Assembly (NCBI RefSeq): GCF_022898935.1
Contig: NZ_JALIRP010000009.1
Coordinates: forward strand, 62,001 to 126,000
DNA from: Paenibacillus mangrovi
GTDB lineage: Bacteria; Bacillota; Bacilli; Paenibacillales; Paenibacillaceae
Reading direction: 5' to 3'
Length of the DNA: 64,000 bases
The notes beneath the pieces were generated by a model. It worked only from the letters and a program-made list of their open reading frames with translations. It had not been told where the DNA came from and did no database searches. Below, one piece after another: positions 34,717-44,142 of this stretch. The position numbers and the translations under genes are program-made. The first letter of the stretch is position 1. Each line of letters opens with the position of its first letter.

Positions 34717-35913
34717 TTATATGCTCTTTGCTTTTTCAGCCTGCATAGTGCGTGCCTTTTTCTGAATCAATGGATCGAAGATTCGCTTGCTCCACTGACT
34801 GAGTGTGGAAAGGGTTTTTGCATCGATGAATCGATAAAATAAGTGAGCTAGTGCAAAGATGAAGGGGGTGGTTAGCATAACGGTGAAAGTAACGCTAAGG
34901 CCGTAAGAGAACAGGGGGTGTAGTCGGTAGAAAATGTAGGATCCCAGTGAGCAGATGATCGTAAAGTGGAGCAGATATAAGGAGAACGATATTTTCCCAA
35001 GATAGGAGAACAGTTCTCGGCTGAATAGCGATTGGAGGCGAGAAGAATTCAGAAGGGCTATCAAGGTTAAACATGCGCCTAACGTATGGTAAAACACAAA
35101 GAACGAAAAGTTGGACGAGGTCTTCCATACCAGGACGGAATATACAGTGCTCTCGGTGCCTACGTAAGGGTAGGAGCCAAGATATAGGCCTGCGCAAAGA
35201 AGAAAGGGGGTGATCCAAGGCCGCTGAATGACGGTCAGCCAATTTCGGCCGCTGTACTTCAGGTCACTAAGAACCATGCCGAGAACAAAGCCCAAGTAAT
35301 ACGAATCAATGAGCAGCACGGTGAGGATCGTATATCCGATAAACCGAAACCTGAATTTTCCGACGGTCAAAAGAAATCCAAAGATGAGGAAGGAACCCAG
35401 CAGCTCATAGGTCATGGTCCATAACACGGGATTGTAAGCGGATCCATAAGTGAAGAAAGTGCGGAATAAAGCCTCTTGAATCATGACGAGGACATTTGAA
35501 CTGGCCACAAAAGGATCAGGCATCGATGACAACGTCGTTTGGCGAATATCGTCAAAATAACCCAAACCCAATAGCATGACCACGTAGGCGAATATGACGG
35601 ACAGAGCAGCCGGAACGGCCAATCGGAAAAATCTGCGCAGCGCGGAGGAGTAGATATGTATCTTATCTTTTGTGCAAAAATATCGCCAGCTGAGCACAAA
35701 ACCGCTCAACACGAAGAATACGCAGACGGAAAAATTGCCGTTGAACAATACGTTCAGCGGTGTCCGTGCAGCAAAGCTTTCAAAGGCAAAGTGGACAATC
35801 TCCTGTTTTCCTTCAAAGACTGACGGCGCAAATACCTGAAAAAAATGTGAAACAACGACCACGCAAGCCGCCAAACCTCTTAAACCATCCAAATAAGCGA
35901 TTTTCGATGCCAT
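34717..35913 (-). CDS. acyltransferase 3 family membrane protein (OafA type)
   Basis: The 398-residue protein has about ten membrane spans and the family start IAYLDGLRGLAACVVVVSH, where the Arg and His are conserved and the His is catalytic. FFVLSGFVLS follows near residue 70. Such enzymes transfer acetyl or other acyl groups to surface glycans, lipids or antibiotics. I choose ATG 35913, since the frame upstream lacks a better start. It is divergent from the AraC gene at 36078; nothing ties it to that operon's function. Confidence 0.88.
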   Translation of the reverse strand: MASKIAYLDGLRGLAACVVVVSHFFQVFAPSVFEGKQEIVHFAFESFAARTPLNVLFNGNFSVCVFFVLSGFVLSWRYFCTKDKIHIYSSALRRFFRLAVPAALSVIFAYVVMLLGLGYFDDIRQTTLSSMPDPFVASSNVLVMIQEALFRTFFTYGSAYNPVLWTMTYELLGSFLIFGFLLTVGKFRFRFIGYTILTVLLIDSYYLGFVLGMVLSDLKYSGRNWLTVIQRPWITPFLLCAGLYLGSYPYVGTESTVYSVLVWKTSSNFSFFVFYHTLGACLTLIALLNSSRLQSLFSRELFSYLGKISFSLYLLHFTIICSLGSYIFYRLHPLFSYGLSVTFTVMLTTPFIFALAHLFYRFIDAKTLSTLSQWSKRIFDPLIQKKARTMQAEKAKSI

Positions 35914-36077
35914 AAAGGCTTCAACTCCCTGTATTTTTGTAAATTTCAAGGTTCAATTTTATTCGATTTCAGAAAGGAATGATTGTACTAACGTAACGAG
36001 TTGTAAAACGCGAAGTGAATAGTAACCGAAGTGCAGGTGTTACGAAAAAGGGGATATGTAGAGAGGAGTTATTGGAG

Positions 36078-37001
36078 ATGAAAAAGCTCGATATCGAACC
36101 ATTAACCCGCTTAGGGGTGATCTATTTTAACTCCAAGCTGGAGATGCTGGAAGACTTGCATTGCAAGATGTATCGAATGGATACCCTCGTCAGCTTGTCC
36201 ACCCACTTTCATGACTATTTTCAGATATGGTATGTATCCAAAGGCGAATTTTTACACACGCTCGGCACGCGGCAATACCGAATCAAAAAAGGGGATCTGT
36301 TTCTTGTGCCTCCCTTTACGCTGCATCGCATTCAGGCTTTCGAGAAAGAGAAGGTTGAAATTTTAGGCTGTGAATTTATGCCGCCCTTCATCAACGAGAG
36401 ATTTGACGATCCGTCCGGGGATCAAACGTTTTTTGACGTCAACTATTTGAAGCACTTCTTGCATTCGGACTGCTCTCATCATTCGCAGATTGTTTTTGAT
36501 GGAGTAACGGATGGGAAAATTCGAAATTTGCTTCAGGATATGCTGAGCGAATATGAAGAACGTACGCCGTTTTTTCAAATCATTCTGAAAGCGAATCTGC
36601 TGCAGCTGTTATCGATCATCATTCGTCAGGTGAATGGGGAGCTCGTGAAAGCGGGATTCCAAAAAATCGAAAGGTATCGGGACACGATGAATAAAGTCGT
36701 CGAATATATCGATCAAAACGCGCATGAGGACATGAAGCTGGAGCATATTTGCGCCATATCCAATATGTCGAAGCCGACGATTTGCAGGTTGTTTAAAGAG
36801 TGGACAGGCAAGACCTTCAACCGCTATCTTGTTGATTTGCGCATCGCAAACGCGCTTGTTCTGCTGCAGCGTCCGTCATTATCGGTCACGGAGGTATGTT
36901 ATGCCACAGGGTTTAACGAGCTCGCTTACTTCTGCAGAATTTTCAAAAAGTATACCGGCATTTCTCCCAATCAGTTCCGAAAACAGGCCATGAACAAGTA
37001 G
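36078..37001 (+). CDS. AraC family transcriptional regulator (paralog of the one at 18520)
   Basis: The 307-residue protein aligns along its whole length with the regulator at 18520: HFHDYFQIWYVSKGEFLHT in the cupin domain, and WTGKTFNRYL and GISPNQFRKQA in the HTH domain. I choose ATG 36078 with GAGAGGAG upstream. It precedes a sugar ABC operon and a cre-like box, and probably activates that operon on sensing the imported sugar. The closeness of the two regulators points to duplication of a whole sugar locus. Confidence 0.92.
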   Translation: MKKLDIEPLTRLGVIYFNSKLEMLEDLHCKMYRMDTLVSLSTHFHDYFQIWYVSKGEFLHTLGTRQYRIKKGDLFLVPPFTLHRIQAFEKEKVEILGCEFMPPFINERFDDPSGDQTFFDVNYLKHFLHSDCSHHSQIVFDGVTDGKIRNLLQDMLSEYEERTPFFQIILKANLLQLLSIIIRQVNGELVKAGFQKIERYRDTMNKVVEYIDQNAHEDMKLEHICAISNMSKPTICRLFKEWTGKTFNRYLVDLRIANALVLLQRPSLSVTEVCYATGFNELAYFCRIFKKYTGISPNQFRKQAMNK

Positions 37002-37050
37002 GTTTAAATTTTAACGATAGTCCAACTTTAAGAGACAAAAGTGAAATTAA

Positions 37051-37065
37051 CTAAAACGCTTACAT
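37051..37065 (-). promoter_or_regulatory. cre-like box of the second sugar ABC operon
   Basis: On the minus strand ATGTAAGCGTTTTAG fits the cre consensus except for its last three-base part (two mismatches). It sits just upstream of a possible -10 TAACAT at 37068-37073. Confidence 0.5.
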
Positions 37066-37143
37066 GCTAACATATGGGATAGTTGATGGCAGCAAAACGC
37101 GGGTTCGTTGGTGTTGCTATCACAAGTTGAGGAGGGAAGAGAC

Positions 37144-38454
37144 ATGAAGCGAAAAGGGAGTATATTAGGTCTAATCTTCGTATTTTTGCTTGCGATTTTA
37201 TCCGGCTGCAGCGGGAAAGATACTCCAAGCCCCGGGAAGGAAAGCGGCGAAACGAAGGGCGGCGATTCCAAAAAAGAATCGGTTGAGCTTAGCTTTTGGT
37301 ATGGATGGACTGGTCCAGAAGGAGAAGCGCTCGAAAAATTGATCAAGAAGTGGAATGATGCCAATCCCGATATTAAGGTGAAAGGGTTGTCGCAAAGCGA
37401 TTATCAGAAGCAATTGACGGCCATTACGGGAGGCAATCCGCCCGATGTCGCGTCCAATTTCGGTCAGGATGTCGTACCGTGGGGAGAACGGGGCGCCATG
37501 ATGCCGCTGGATGATTACATCAAGAAGGATAACGTCGATTTGGGCGATTTTGTACCTGCTGCTCTCAGCTCCTCCCAGTCCAAAGGGAAAACGTATGCCA
37601 TTCCGATTGCCATGCACGTCTCGATGCTGTTTTATAACAAAGAGGTGCTGGAAAAAGCAGGTCTGAGCGGTCCTCCGGAAACGATGGGTCAGCTCAAAGA
37701 ATACATCACGAAGCTGAGTGTCAAAGAGAATGGAGGAAAACTTCAGCGGCTGGGCCTATGGCCGGGGGTTGATGCCTTTACGTTCAGCTACGCTTATGGC
37801 GGATCTTATTACGATGCGGACAAAAAGCAGGTGACTCCGGATAATGCAGGCGTCAAAGCGGCCATCGAGTTCGGAAAAGGGATTTGGGATCAGTTCGGAT
37901 CCAGTGAGCTGGATCGGTTTGCGTCTGGACTGGGTCAGTACATGTCACCTCAGAATCCTTTCTTCACAGGCAAATATGCGATGACGATCGATGGCGAATG
38001 GCTGCCGACATTTATCAAACAGTTCGCTCCGAACTTAAATTACGGCATTGCGCCAATCCCTTACGATGAAAATAATCCAAATCTCAAAAATCCGGGCAAC
38101 GTATCCACAAGTGTATTTTATATTCCTAAAGGCGTGAAACATCCGGAGGAATCGTGGAAATTCTTGAAATGGATCACGGAACCGGACCAAATGGCGGAGT
38201 TTACCGCGGCCATCGGCAATTTGCCTACCAGAACTTCGCTGCAATCCAATGAAATTTACAAGGATGTGCCTGGCTTCCAGGAGTTTTTGCAATATTCTTC
38301 GAGTCCGAATTTGCACTCCTTCCCGGCTACAACGTTTTCGTCGGAGTATATGACGGAGTTCTCGACGCAATACAATGCGATTCTTCGCGGAGAAGTCAGC
38401 GTGGATGAAGGATTGAAAAGGGTGAAAGATAAGATTCAGCCTCTAGTCAAATAA
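37144..38454 (+). CDS. sugar ABC transporter substrate-binding lipoprotein
   Basis: The 436-residue protein has a lipobox LSGC (Cys near residue 22) and the family 1 solute-binding layout: LSFWYGWTGPEGEALE opens the mature part, and GGNPPDV lies near residue 98. It should bind an oligosaccharide for the permeases at 38527 and 39478. Start ATG 37144 follows GAGGAGGGAAGAG; the frame extends 12 codons upstream without a better site. The adjacent AraC gene is its likely activator. Confidence 0.93.
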   Translation: MKRKGSILGLIFVFLLAILSGCSGKDTPSPGKESGETKGGDSKKESVELSFWYGWTGPEGEALEKLIKKWNDANPDIKVKGLSQSDYQKQLTAITGGNPPDVASNFGQDVVPWGERGAMMPLDDYIKKDNVDLGDFVPAALSSSQSKGKTYAIPIAMHVSMLFYNKEVLEKAGLSGPPETMGQLKEYITKLSVKENGGKLQRLGLWPGVDAFTFSYAYGGSYYDADKKQVTPDNAGVKAAIEFGKGIWDQFGSSELDRFASGLGQYMSPQNPFFTGKYAMTIDGEWLPTFIKQFAPNLNYGIAPIPYDENNPNLKNPGNVSTSVFYIPKGVKHPEESWKFLKWITEPDQMAEFTAAIGNLPTRTSLQSNEIYKDVPGFQEFLQYSSSPNLHSFPATTFSSEYMTEFSTQYNAILRGEVSVDEGLKRVKDKIQPLVK

Positions 38455-38463
38455 TCCGGACGA

Positions 38464-38501
38464 GGATCTAACTCAGCCGCTCATAGCGCCGGGTTAGATC
38501 C
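38464..38501 (+). terminator. hairpin between binding-protein and permease genes
   Basis: GGATCTAAC and GTTAGATCC form a perfect 9-bp stem around a 20-base loop that can fold further. No T run follows. It fits the same position as the hairpins in the other ABC operons of the window. Confidence 0.7.
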
Positions 38502-38526
38502 AATCGATCACGAGGAGGACGTGCAG

Positions 38527-39474
38527 ATGAGAGACTCCATCTCCGGCAAAACGTCTTTAAGGAGAAAGGGCTGGACGAGAAGGGAATGGCATTACTTTTG
38601 GCTTGGACTCATCTTCGCTTCCCCATGGATCATCGGTTTCCTGGTTTTTACCGTATATCCTTTCTTCAGCTCTCTATACTTCAGTTTGACGGAATATGAT
38701 CTGTTTAACGCCCCAAGATGGGTGGGCATAGACAATTACAAGGCGATTATGAAAGATCACAACTTTTATAAATCCATCAGCAATACGTTGTTTATGGCGT
38801 TCATATCTGTTCCCATCACGCTGCTTTGCTCTTTGCTCATTGCCATGCTGCTGAACTTCAAAGTCAAAGGGATCAATTATTATCGCACGATATATTATCT
38901 ACCTGCGGTTATTCCTGGTGTCGCGAGCGCCCTGCTCTGGACATGGATGCTGAATCCGGACTTCGGTCTCGTCAACATTTTTCTGCGCTGGGTAGGCCTT
39001 CCCGATCCGGCATGGCTGCTAGACCCTCAGTTTACTAAGCCTTCCCTGATTCTGATGGGACTTTGGGGCTCTGGAGCGGGTGCGCTCATTTTTCTGGCAG
39101 CTCTTCAAGGCGTTCCGCAAACCTATTATGAAGCAGCGGAGGTCGATGGAGCCAACTGGTGGTATCGGTTTTGGAAAATTACAGTCCCGGCGCTGTCGCC
39201 GATTATTTTATTCCAGCTCATTATGGGTCTGATCGGCGCGTTTCAAATTTTTACGGAATCTTACATTCTTGCGGGAGGAAAATCGGGCAACTCCCTTGGC
39301 GGCCCCGGGCAGTCGTTATTATTCTACGCTGTTAATCTGTACCAGGAAGCCTTCATGAATCTGAAGATGGGCTACGCTTCGGCGCTCGCCTGGATCCTGT
39401 TTATTATTGTCATGCTGATTACGCTGCTGGTTCTGAAAACATCCAGACGCTGGGTCTATTACGGAGGTGAATAG
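38527..39474 (+). CDS. sugar ABC transporter permease (MalF/UgpA type)
   Basis: About 315 residues with six membrane spans and the EAA loop YYEAAEVDGANWWYRFWKITVP near residue 205. I place the start at ATG 38527, with GGAGG eight bases upstream; GTG 38521 is too close to that site. The next permease starts three bases after its stop. Both form the channel for the binding protein at 37144, again without a dedicated ATPase. Confidence 0.93.
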   Translation: MRDSISGKTSLRRKGWTRREWHYFWLGLIFASPWIIGFLVFTVYPFFSSLYFSLTEYDLFNAPRWVGIDNYKAIMKDHNFYKSISNTLFMAFISVPITLLCSLLIAMLLNFKVKGINYYRTIYYLPAVIPGVASALLWTWMLNPDFGLVNIFLRWVGLPDPAWLLDPQFTKPSLILMGLWGSGAGALIFLAALQGVPQTYYEAAEVDGANWWYRFWKITVPALSPIILFQLIMGLIGAFQIFTESYILAGGKSGNSLGGPGQSLLFYAVNLYQEAFMNLKMGYASALAWILFIIVMLITLLVLKTSRRWVYYGGE

Positions 39475-39477
39475 CGG

Positions 39478-40311
39478 ATGAGTGCTGCAAAGCTACTTCG
39501 AACGAAAATTTTTCCGCATACGATGTTAATCCTTTTCTCCGTATTTTTTCTATTTCCTTTCGTATGGCTAGTGTTCACCTCGCTCAAGTCGTCGAATGAA
39601 ATTTTCGAGCTGCCACCGCGGATCATACCGGCATCTTTTCAATGGTCGAATTACAAGGCCGCATTTGAAACCGTGCCGTTTGGCCACTATATGCTGAACA
39701 CGCTGGTTATCTGTGTGGTATGTATTATTGGTCAATTGTTTGCCGCTCCGCTTGTCGCCTATTCGATTTCTCGAATCCCATGGGTGGGGAGCAAAATTAT
39801 TTTCGCGATCGTATTGGCTACGATGATTTTGCCGTCGCAGGTGCAATTGATTCCGCAATACATCATTTTTGCGAAGCTCGGATGGATTAATACCATTCTA
39901 CCGCTTACAATCGGGGCTTTTTTCGGAGCGCCATTCTATATTTTCTTATTGAGGCAGTTTCTCTTAGGCGTTCCCAAAGAGCTGTCTGAAGCAGCAAAAA
40001 TGGACGGGGCGTCGGAATTCCGGATCTACGCGCAAATTATTCTGCCAACACTGAAGCCTGCCTTAGCGACCGTTGCCTTATTTACCTTCGTGGGTGCGTA
40101 TACCGACTTTATGGGACCGCTTATTTACTTGAACGATTCTGCCAAATGGACGCTTACGCTCGGTTTGCAGGGATTCCAGCAGGACCACGGGGCGCAATGG
40201 GAGAAGCTAATGGCCGCGTCGACGATTATGGCGATTCCGATGATTTTGCTCTATTTTTTCGGGCAAAAATACTATATGCAATCCGGATCTGCTTTTACGG
40301 GGTTTAAGTGA
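39478..40311 (+). CDS. sugar ABC transporter permease (MalG/UgpE type)
   Basis: This 277-residue membrane protein has the EAA loop ELSEAAKMDGASEFRIYAQIILP around residue 160 and ends in QKYYMQSGSAFTGFK. GGAGGTG precedes ATG 39478. It closes the operon, followed by a terminator of the repeated family. A mutated copy of its final codons survives alone at 44143-44189, so a second such gene once existed nearby. Confidence 0.93.
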   Translation: MSAAKLLRTKIFPHTMLILFSVFFLFPFVWLVFTSLKSSNEIFELPPRIIPASFQWSNYKAAFETVPFGHYMLNTLVICVVCIIGQLFAAPLVAYSISRIPWVGSKIIFAIVLATMILPSQVQLIPQYIIFAKLGWINTILPLTIGAFFGAPFYIFLLRQFLLGVPKELSEAAKMDGASEFRIYAQIILPTLKPALATVALFTFVGAYTDFMGPLIYLNDSAKWTLTLGLQGFQQDHGAQWEKLMAASTIMAIPMILLYFFGQKYYMQSGSAFTGFK

Positions 40312-40324
40312 TTGGAGGCGAAAG

Positions 40325-40368
40325 AGAAGCAGCCATTTTTCGGGGAGACCGGGGAATGGCTGTTTTGT
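40325..40368 (+). terminator. terminator of the repeated AAGCAGCCATT family (copy B)
   Basis: AGCAGCCATT pairs with AATGGCTGTT, and GGGGAGACCGGGG closes the loop; a short T-rich tail follows. It is the terminator of the second sugar ABC operon. Confidence 0.75.
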
Positions 40369-40390
40369 CTTTTCGGGACTTATGAAATCG

Positions 40391-41266
40391 TTACAAAAGT
40401 AACTTCTGAATCTGGCCAACAATATTTCTTAATTCATGCTGAGACTCCAAGAACTCGATCAGAGCACGAATGAGTATCCGTTTAGGCTCCTCTTTTGCTG
40501 CTTCCTCCTTAAGTAACTGAGCAGCTTCATTCAAATCTTCTTTCCTAGAATTCAGTGCTGGCAATTCCTTAATGCTTGACAATAGATTTTCGAAGACATC
40601 CGCCCTATGTTTATCGAACGGGATCTCCTTCCCTTCCAGTCCTAATCGAACATACTCAGACATAATGGAAGGCTGAACGATCTGAGAAAAGATATTTTTT
40701 ACAATACCTGCCGACATGTCGCCCATCCGATCCACAATATAAATTGCAGCATTCTCCAAATGAATAGGATGGTTCACAGCCACGGGCAATTGAGTAAATT
40801 CCTTCATCAATCCGAGATATGAAATAACCAACTCCCAAATATACGGTTCCAGTTGCTCCCCAAATGCAGATAATATGCAATCTTTATAATAATTAAACTG
40901 TTTAGATCTCAAACAATGACAAAAGGGGATGAACTTCCCTGTCTCCTCGACAAATAGGTTATGATACTCAATGTTGAATTTAAGATCCGTAAAATATTGC
41001 ATCTGATGCAACGTTTCACGGATAAATCGATCCCTCGGAGAAAGAGTATCATCGGCTTTTATTGCTTCTGCCTGCTCATACATTCGTTGAACACGATCAC
41101 CGTACACCTCAATGAGTAGATCTTCTTTCGAAGTAAAGAATTTATAAAGCGACGGTTTAGCTATACCGCAATCATTCGCAATATCCTGGATAGAAGTTGA
41201 TGCATACCCTTTCTCGGAGAACAACCGCATCGCGGACTCCATGATCCTTTGCTTTAACAAGCTCAT
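40391..41266 (-). CDS. TetR/AcrR family transcriptional regulator
   Basis: The 291-residue protein has the TetR HTH at residues 5-50 (MRLFSEKGYASTSIQDIAND...PSLYKFF) and a ligand domain about 90 residues longer than usual, with a Glu/Lys-rich C-terminal tail (residues 240-291). It is divergent from the MFS gene at 41434, and the 167-base gap holds a promoter and a palindrome, so it is probably the repressor of the MFS-peroxiredoxin-VOC unit. Confidence 0.9.
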   Translation of the reverse strand: MSLLKQRIMESAMRLFSEKGYASTSIQDIANDCGIAKPSLYKFFTSKEDLLIEVYGDRVQRMYEQAEAIKADDTLSPRDRFIRETLHQMQYFTDLKFNIEYHNLFVEETGKFIPFCHCLRSKQFNYYKDCILSAFGEQLEPYIWELVISYLGLMKEFTQLPVAVNHPIHLENAAIYIVDRMGDMSAGIVKNIFSQIVQPSIMSEYVRLGLEGKEIPFDKHRADVFENLLSSIKELPALNSRKEDLNEAAQLLKEEAAKEEPKRILIRALIEFLESQHELRNIVGQIQKLLL

Positions 41267-41293
41267 CTAGACACCTCTTTTTCAAAAAAATGT

Positions 41294-41322
41294 TTGACAT
41301 TTCATCAACCGAAGAATATATT
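41294..41322 (+). promoter_or_regulatory. sigma-A promoter of the MFS operon
   Basis: TTGACA (41294-41299) and TATATT (41317-41322) are separated by 17 bases. The predicted start near 41329 lies directly upstream of the palindromic region. Confidence 0.75.
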
Positions 41323-41333
41323 ATTACCACAGA

Positions 41334-41369
41334 TTACTGATTGGTTTTTATTAAAACCGTACGGTAATA
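41334..41369 (+). promoter_or_regulatory. palindromic region, probable TetR operator
   Basis: GGTTTT-TATT-AAAACC is a perfect inverted repeat, enclosed by ATTAC and GTAAT. ACCGTACGGT, a second perfect palindrome, lies within at 41356-41365. One of these is likely the repressor site; the other could shape the mRNA leader. Confidence 0.6.
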
Positions 41370-41433
41370 ATAACAGATTGATCTATATTCATCAAGTATA
41401 AGACATCTCTGTAAAAAAAATCATGGAAAGAAG

Positions 41434-42921
41434 GTGTTAAAACTGTCAACTCGCATAACAGCCACATCTTCTACTGATCAACCGTTCTCAATGAAGGTAA
41501 TCATTACACCACTCTTAGCCATCGTCTTCGGAATGATCATGGTCATTTTGGACAGCACCGTCATTAATGTAGCCCTAAACAATTTTCAGCAGGTGTTTGG
41601 CAGTACAATATCTACAACCCAATGGACGGTTACTGGGTATACGCTGGCCTTGTCCGCAGTCATACCGCTTGCAGGATGGCTGACTGACAAGTTCGGATCC
41701 AAACGAATCTTTTTGATAACCATCTCGATTTTCACAATCAGTTCGGTACTATGCGCCTCGGCCCAGAGCATGCAACAACTCATCTTTTACAGAGTCATTC
41801 AAGGACTCGGGGGAGGAATGATAGCACCAATCGGAATGGCTCTCATTTTCCGGCTTGCACCTCCTGATAAACGCGGGTCAGTCATGGGGTTGCTCGGTGT
41901 CCCTATGCTAATTGCACCAATTGTGGGTCCCAGCCTTTCCGGTTGGTTGATCGAATTCGCATCATGGGAATGGATTTTCTTGATTAACGTGCCAATCGGA
42001 TTTATCGCTTTCCTGCTAGGAAAGAAGCATTTGCCCGAATCCGAGAAAACTCAAGTTCCAGGATTAGATATTCTGGGGATGATCCTAGCTCCCATTGCCT
42101 TCACAGCGTTGGCATACGGCTTTACCGAAGGCGGCAGATCGAATTGGACATCCAATGAAACATTTGCAGGACTCATCATTGGTGGGATAGCACTTCTTCT
42201 CTTCATCATCGTTGAACTTCGTCATAAGCAACCATTATTGGAACTACGCGTATTTCGTTCCCCGCATTTTACCCGAGGGGTACTCCTTATGTGGCTCGCG
42301 CAAATTTGCCTGTTTGGAGTTAATATCCTGATTCCTCTCTTCCTACAATCCATCAAGCATTATACTTCTTTTAACACGGGGTTGACATTGCTTCCTCAGG
42401 CAGTCGCTGCCATGATTTTCATTTCAGTTGGGGGCAAGTTGTACGACAAGTTCGGCGCTCGTCCGGTATCACTGGCCGGATTTACAATCGTAACCATCGC
42501 GCTATTTATGTTTGCACAATTGGGGCAGAATACTTCGCCTATTTGGATACTTCTTCCGTTATTTCTGATCGGAGCCGGTATGGGTCTCACGGTTATGACA
42601 CTTGAAACATACGTGCTCAGTTCCGCCCCATACAACCTGGTAGGTCGAGTTACACCACTCACGACTTCCACGCTGCAAGTTGCTACTTCGATAGCTGTAG
42701 CTGGCTTGACCGGGCTCCTTGCATCCAGAACATCGGTGCATACAGGTCAGGGAGGACATGAGGTCAATGAATTAGCCGCATTTGTTTCCGCTTTTGATGA
42801 GACGTTCTACTTGACTGCCGGAATTGCAATAATCGGTGTCATCATCGGAATCTTTCTGCGCAAACCTCAAGTTTATTCCAATGATGAACAAAGTAAAAAT
42901 CCAATAATAGAGGAGGGCTAA
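41434..42921 (+). CDS. DHA2-family MFS drug exporter (EmrB/QacA type)
   Basis: The 495-residue protein has 14 predicted membrane spans and DHA2 motifs: LDSTVINVAL in span 1 (motif D1), LTDKFGSKRIFL (motif A) near residue 83, and a proline-rich motif C segment GPSLSGWLIE near 165. Such exporters expel lipophilic or cationic toxicants by proton exchange. GTG 41434 is the first start but overlaps AAGAAGGTG. A start at CTG 41443 would be better spaced, so the N-terminus is uncertain. Peroxiredoxin and VOC genes follow within 4 and 27 bases. Confidence 0.9.
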   Translation: MLKLSTRITATSSTDQPFSMKVIITPLLAIVFGMIMVILDSTVINVALNNFQQVFGSTISTTQWTVTGYTLALSAVIPLAGWLTDKFGSKRIFLITISIFTISSVLCASAQSMQQLIFYRVIQGLGGGMIAPIGMALIFRLAPPDKRGSVMGLLGVPMLIAPIVGPSLSGWLIEFASWEWIFLINVPIGFIAFLLGKKHLPESEKTQVPGLDILGMILAPIAFTALAYGFTEGGRSNWTSNETFAGLIIGGIALLLFIIVELRHKQPLLELRVFRSPHFTRGVLLMWLAQICLFGVNILIPLFLQSIKHYTSFNTGLTLLPQAVAAMIFISVGGKLYDKFGARPVSLAGFTIVTIALFMFAQLGQNTSPIWILLPLFLIGAGMGLTVMTLETYVLSSAPYNLVGRVTPLTTSTLQVATSIAVAGLTGLLASRTSVHTGQGGHEVNELAAFVSAFDETFYLTAGIAIIGVIIGIFLRKPQVYSNDEQSKNPIIEEG

Positions 42922-42925
42922 ACTC

Positions 42926-43573
42926 ATGATGGGAAATTTAAATAAAAAACTGGAAGTCATTGAACAAAGCCTCAAAGCAAACCTCCCGGACAAGGTTTTT
43001 CACAACATCCAACAATCGATAGAAGACGTGCAACAGCTAAGTAACGTGTCTGGTTTACAGGTCGGCGAGAATGTGCCGGACTTCGTTTTACAGGATGCAG
43101 TAGGAACGAAGATTCACCTTTATCATGAATTGGCAAAAGGGCCCATAATCTTGACGTTTTACCGCGGCGGTTGGTGCCCGTTTTGCAATCTGCAGCTGAG
43201 AGCTTATCAGGAGATTCTTCCCAAAATACAGGAACTCGGCGCTAATCTGATCGCCATTTCGCCGCAAAATCCTGATAACACTTTAAGTCAGAAAGAGAAG
43301 GAACAGCTTACTTTCCATGTCTTAAGCGATACCGAAGGTCTTGTAGCTAGTCAATTCAAATTGTTGTTCGACGTTCAAGATTCGCTAAAAAGCGTGTTGG
43401 AGGGCTTTGGTGGGAACTTGGAAGAATACAATTCCATGGAGCGATGGGTGTTGCCTGTACCTGCGACTTTTGTGGTTGATTGCCAAGGGGTTATCCGTTT
43501 TTCGCACATTGATCCCAACTTTATGCGTCGTGTCGAACCCGAAGATGTTTTGAAAGTACTGGAAACTTTATAA
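42926..43573 (+). CDS. peroxiredoxin-like family protein (AhpC/TSA)
   Basis: The 215-residue protein has a thioredoxin fold with GGWCPFCNLQLRAY near residue 82, a CxxC active site characteristic of the peroxiredoxin-like branch. A helical N-terminal extension of about 50 residues precedes it. It should reduce peroxides or related oxidants with an external thiol. It starts four bases after the exporter gene behind GAGGAGGG, so it is part of the same TetR-controlled unit. Confidence 0.9.
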   Translation: MMGNLNKKLEVIEQSLKANLPDKVFHNIQQSIEDVQQLSNVSGLQVGENVPDFVLQDAVGTKIHLYHELAKGPIILTFYRGGWCPFCNLQLRAYQEILPKIQELGANLIAISPQNPDNTLSQKEKEQLTFHVLSDTEGLVASQFKLLFDVQDSLKSVLEGFGGNLEEYNSMERWVLPVPATFVVDCQGVIRFSHIDPNFMRRVEPEDVLKVLETL

Positions 43574-43600
43574 AACCTATTTTTAAAGGAGAGAAGAACA

Positions 43601-43975
43601 ATGGATAATAACAAAGCGGGAACAATGTTTGGAGCAATAGTAGTGACCGTCAATCAGGCCGAAGAAGTGCGTGATTTTTATAAACAGGTCATCGGATGGG
43701 ACCACATCGAGATGAATAAAGGAGATTATACCGACTATAGAATGACAACATCGGACGGTCAACCAGTTGCAGGGGTTCATCATCAGGCTGGTATTTTTGC
43801 CAACGTTCCCTCTGTATGGATCTCCACTTTCTTTGTGAGCGATTTGAGGGCGAGTCTGGAAACGTGTAAAAAGCTTGGGGGTAAAGTGCTAATGGAGCCG
43901 ATGAATTTCGAAAAAAACAGCGGGGCCGTAATCGAATATCCGGTAGGGGCAATCTGTGGGCTTTGTCAAATGTAA
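43601..43975 (+). CDS. VOC (glyoxalase/bleomycin resistance) family protein
   Basis: The 124-residue protein has the paired beta-alpha-beta-beta-beta layout of the vicinal-oxygen-chelate fold, with VTVNQAEEVRDFYKQVIGW at its start. Start ATG 43601 follows AAAGGAGAG. Members detoxify by metal-dependent chemistry or bind drugs. Behind an exporter and a peroxiredoxin it completes a plausible detoxification cassette. Its substrate is unknown. Confidence 0.87.
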   Translation: MDNNKAGTMFGAIVVTVNQAEEVRDFYKQVIGWDHIEMNKGDYTDYRMTTSDGQPVAGVHHQAGIFANVPSVWISTFFVSDLRASLETCKKLGGKVLMEPMNFEKNSGAVIEYPVGAICGLCQM

Positions 43976-44000
43976 TCAGAAATCTCGACATCCCTTTCTG

Positions 44001-44142
44001 CGTACGCCCAGCATGGGCGTCATCTCTACGGTGAAAGTCCGAAATGAGGGCTAGCGAGCGGTGAAAAGCGAAGACAGCCGAATATCCACAAGGGAGCTTC
44101 CATCTGAGAGAAGCGATGAAGCCGTAAGGGTATGTAGGAGCG
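44001..44142 (+). mobile_element. 5' fragment of a bacterial group II intron
   Basis: The stretch from CGTACGCCCAGCATGGGCG through GGTGAAAGTCCGAAATGAGG to GAAGCCGTAAGGGTATG resembles the start of domain I of bacterial group II introns, whose 5' end reads GTGCG followed by CCCAGCATGGG. No reverse transcriptase or domain V/VI follows; it is cut off where the permease remnant begins. The first bases deviate from GTGYG, so it could not splice. Recognition is from memory of intron sequences. Confidence 0.55.
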
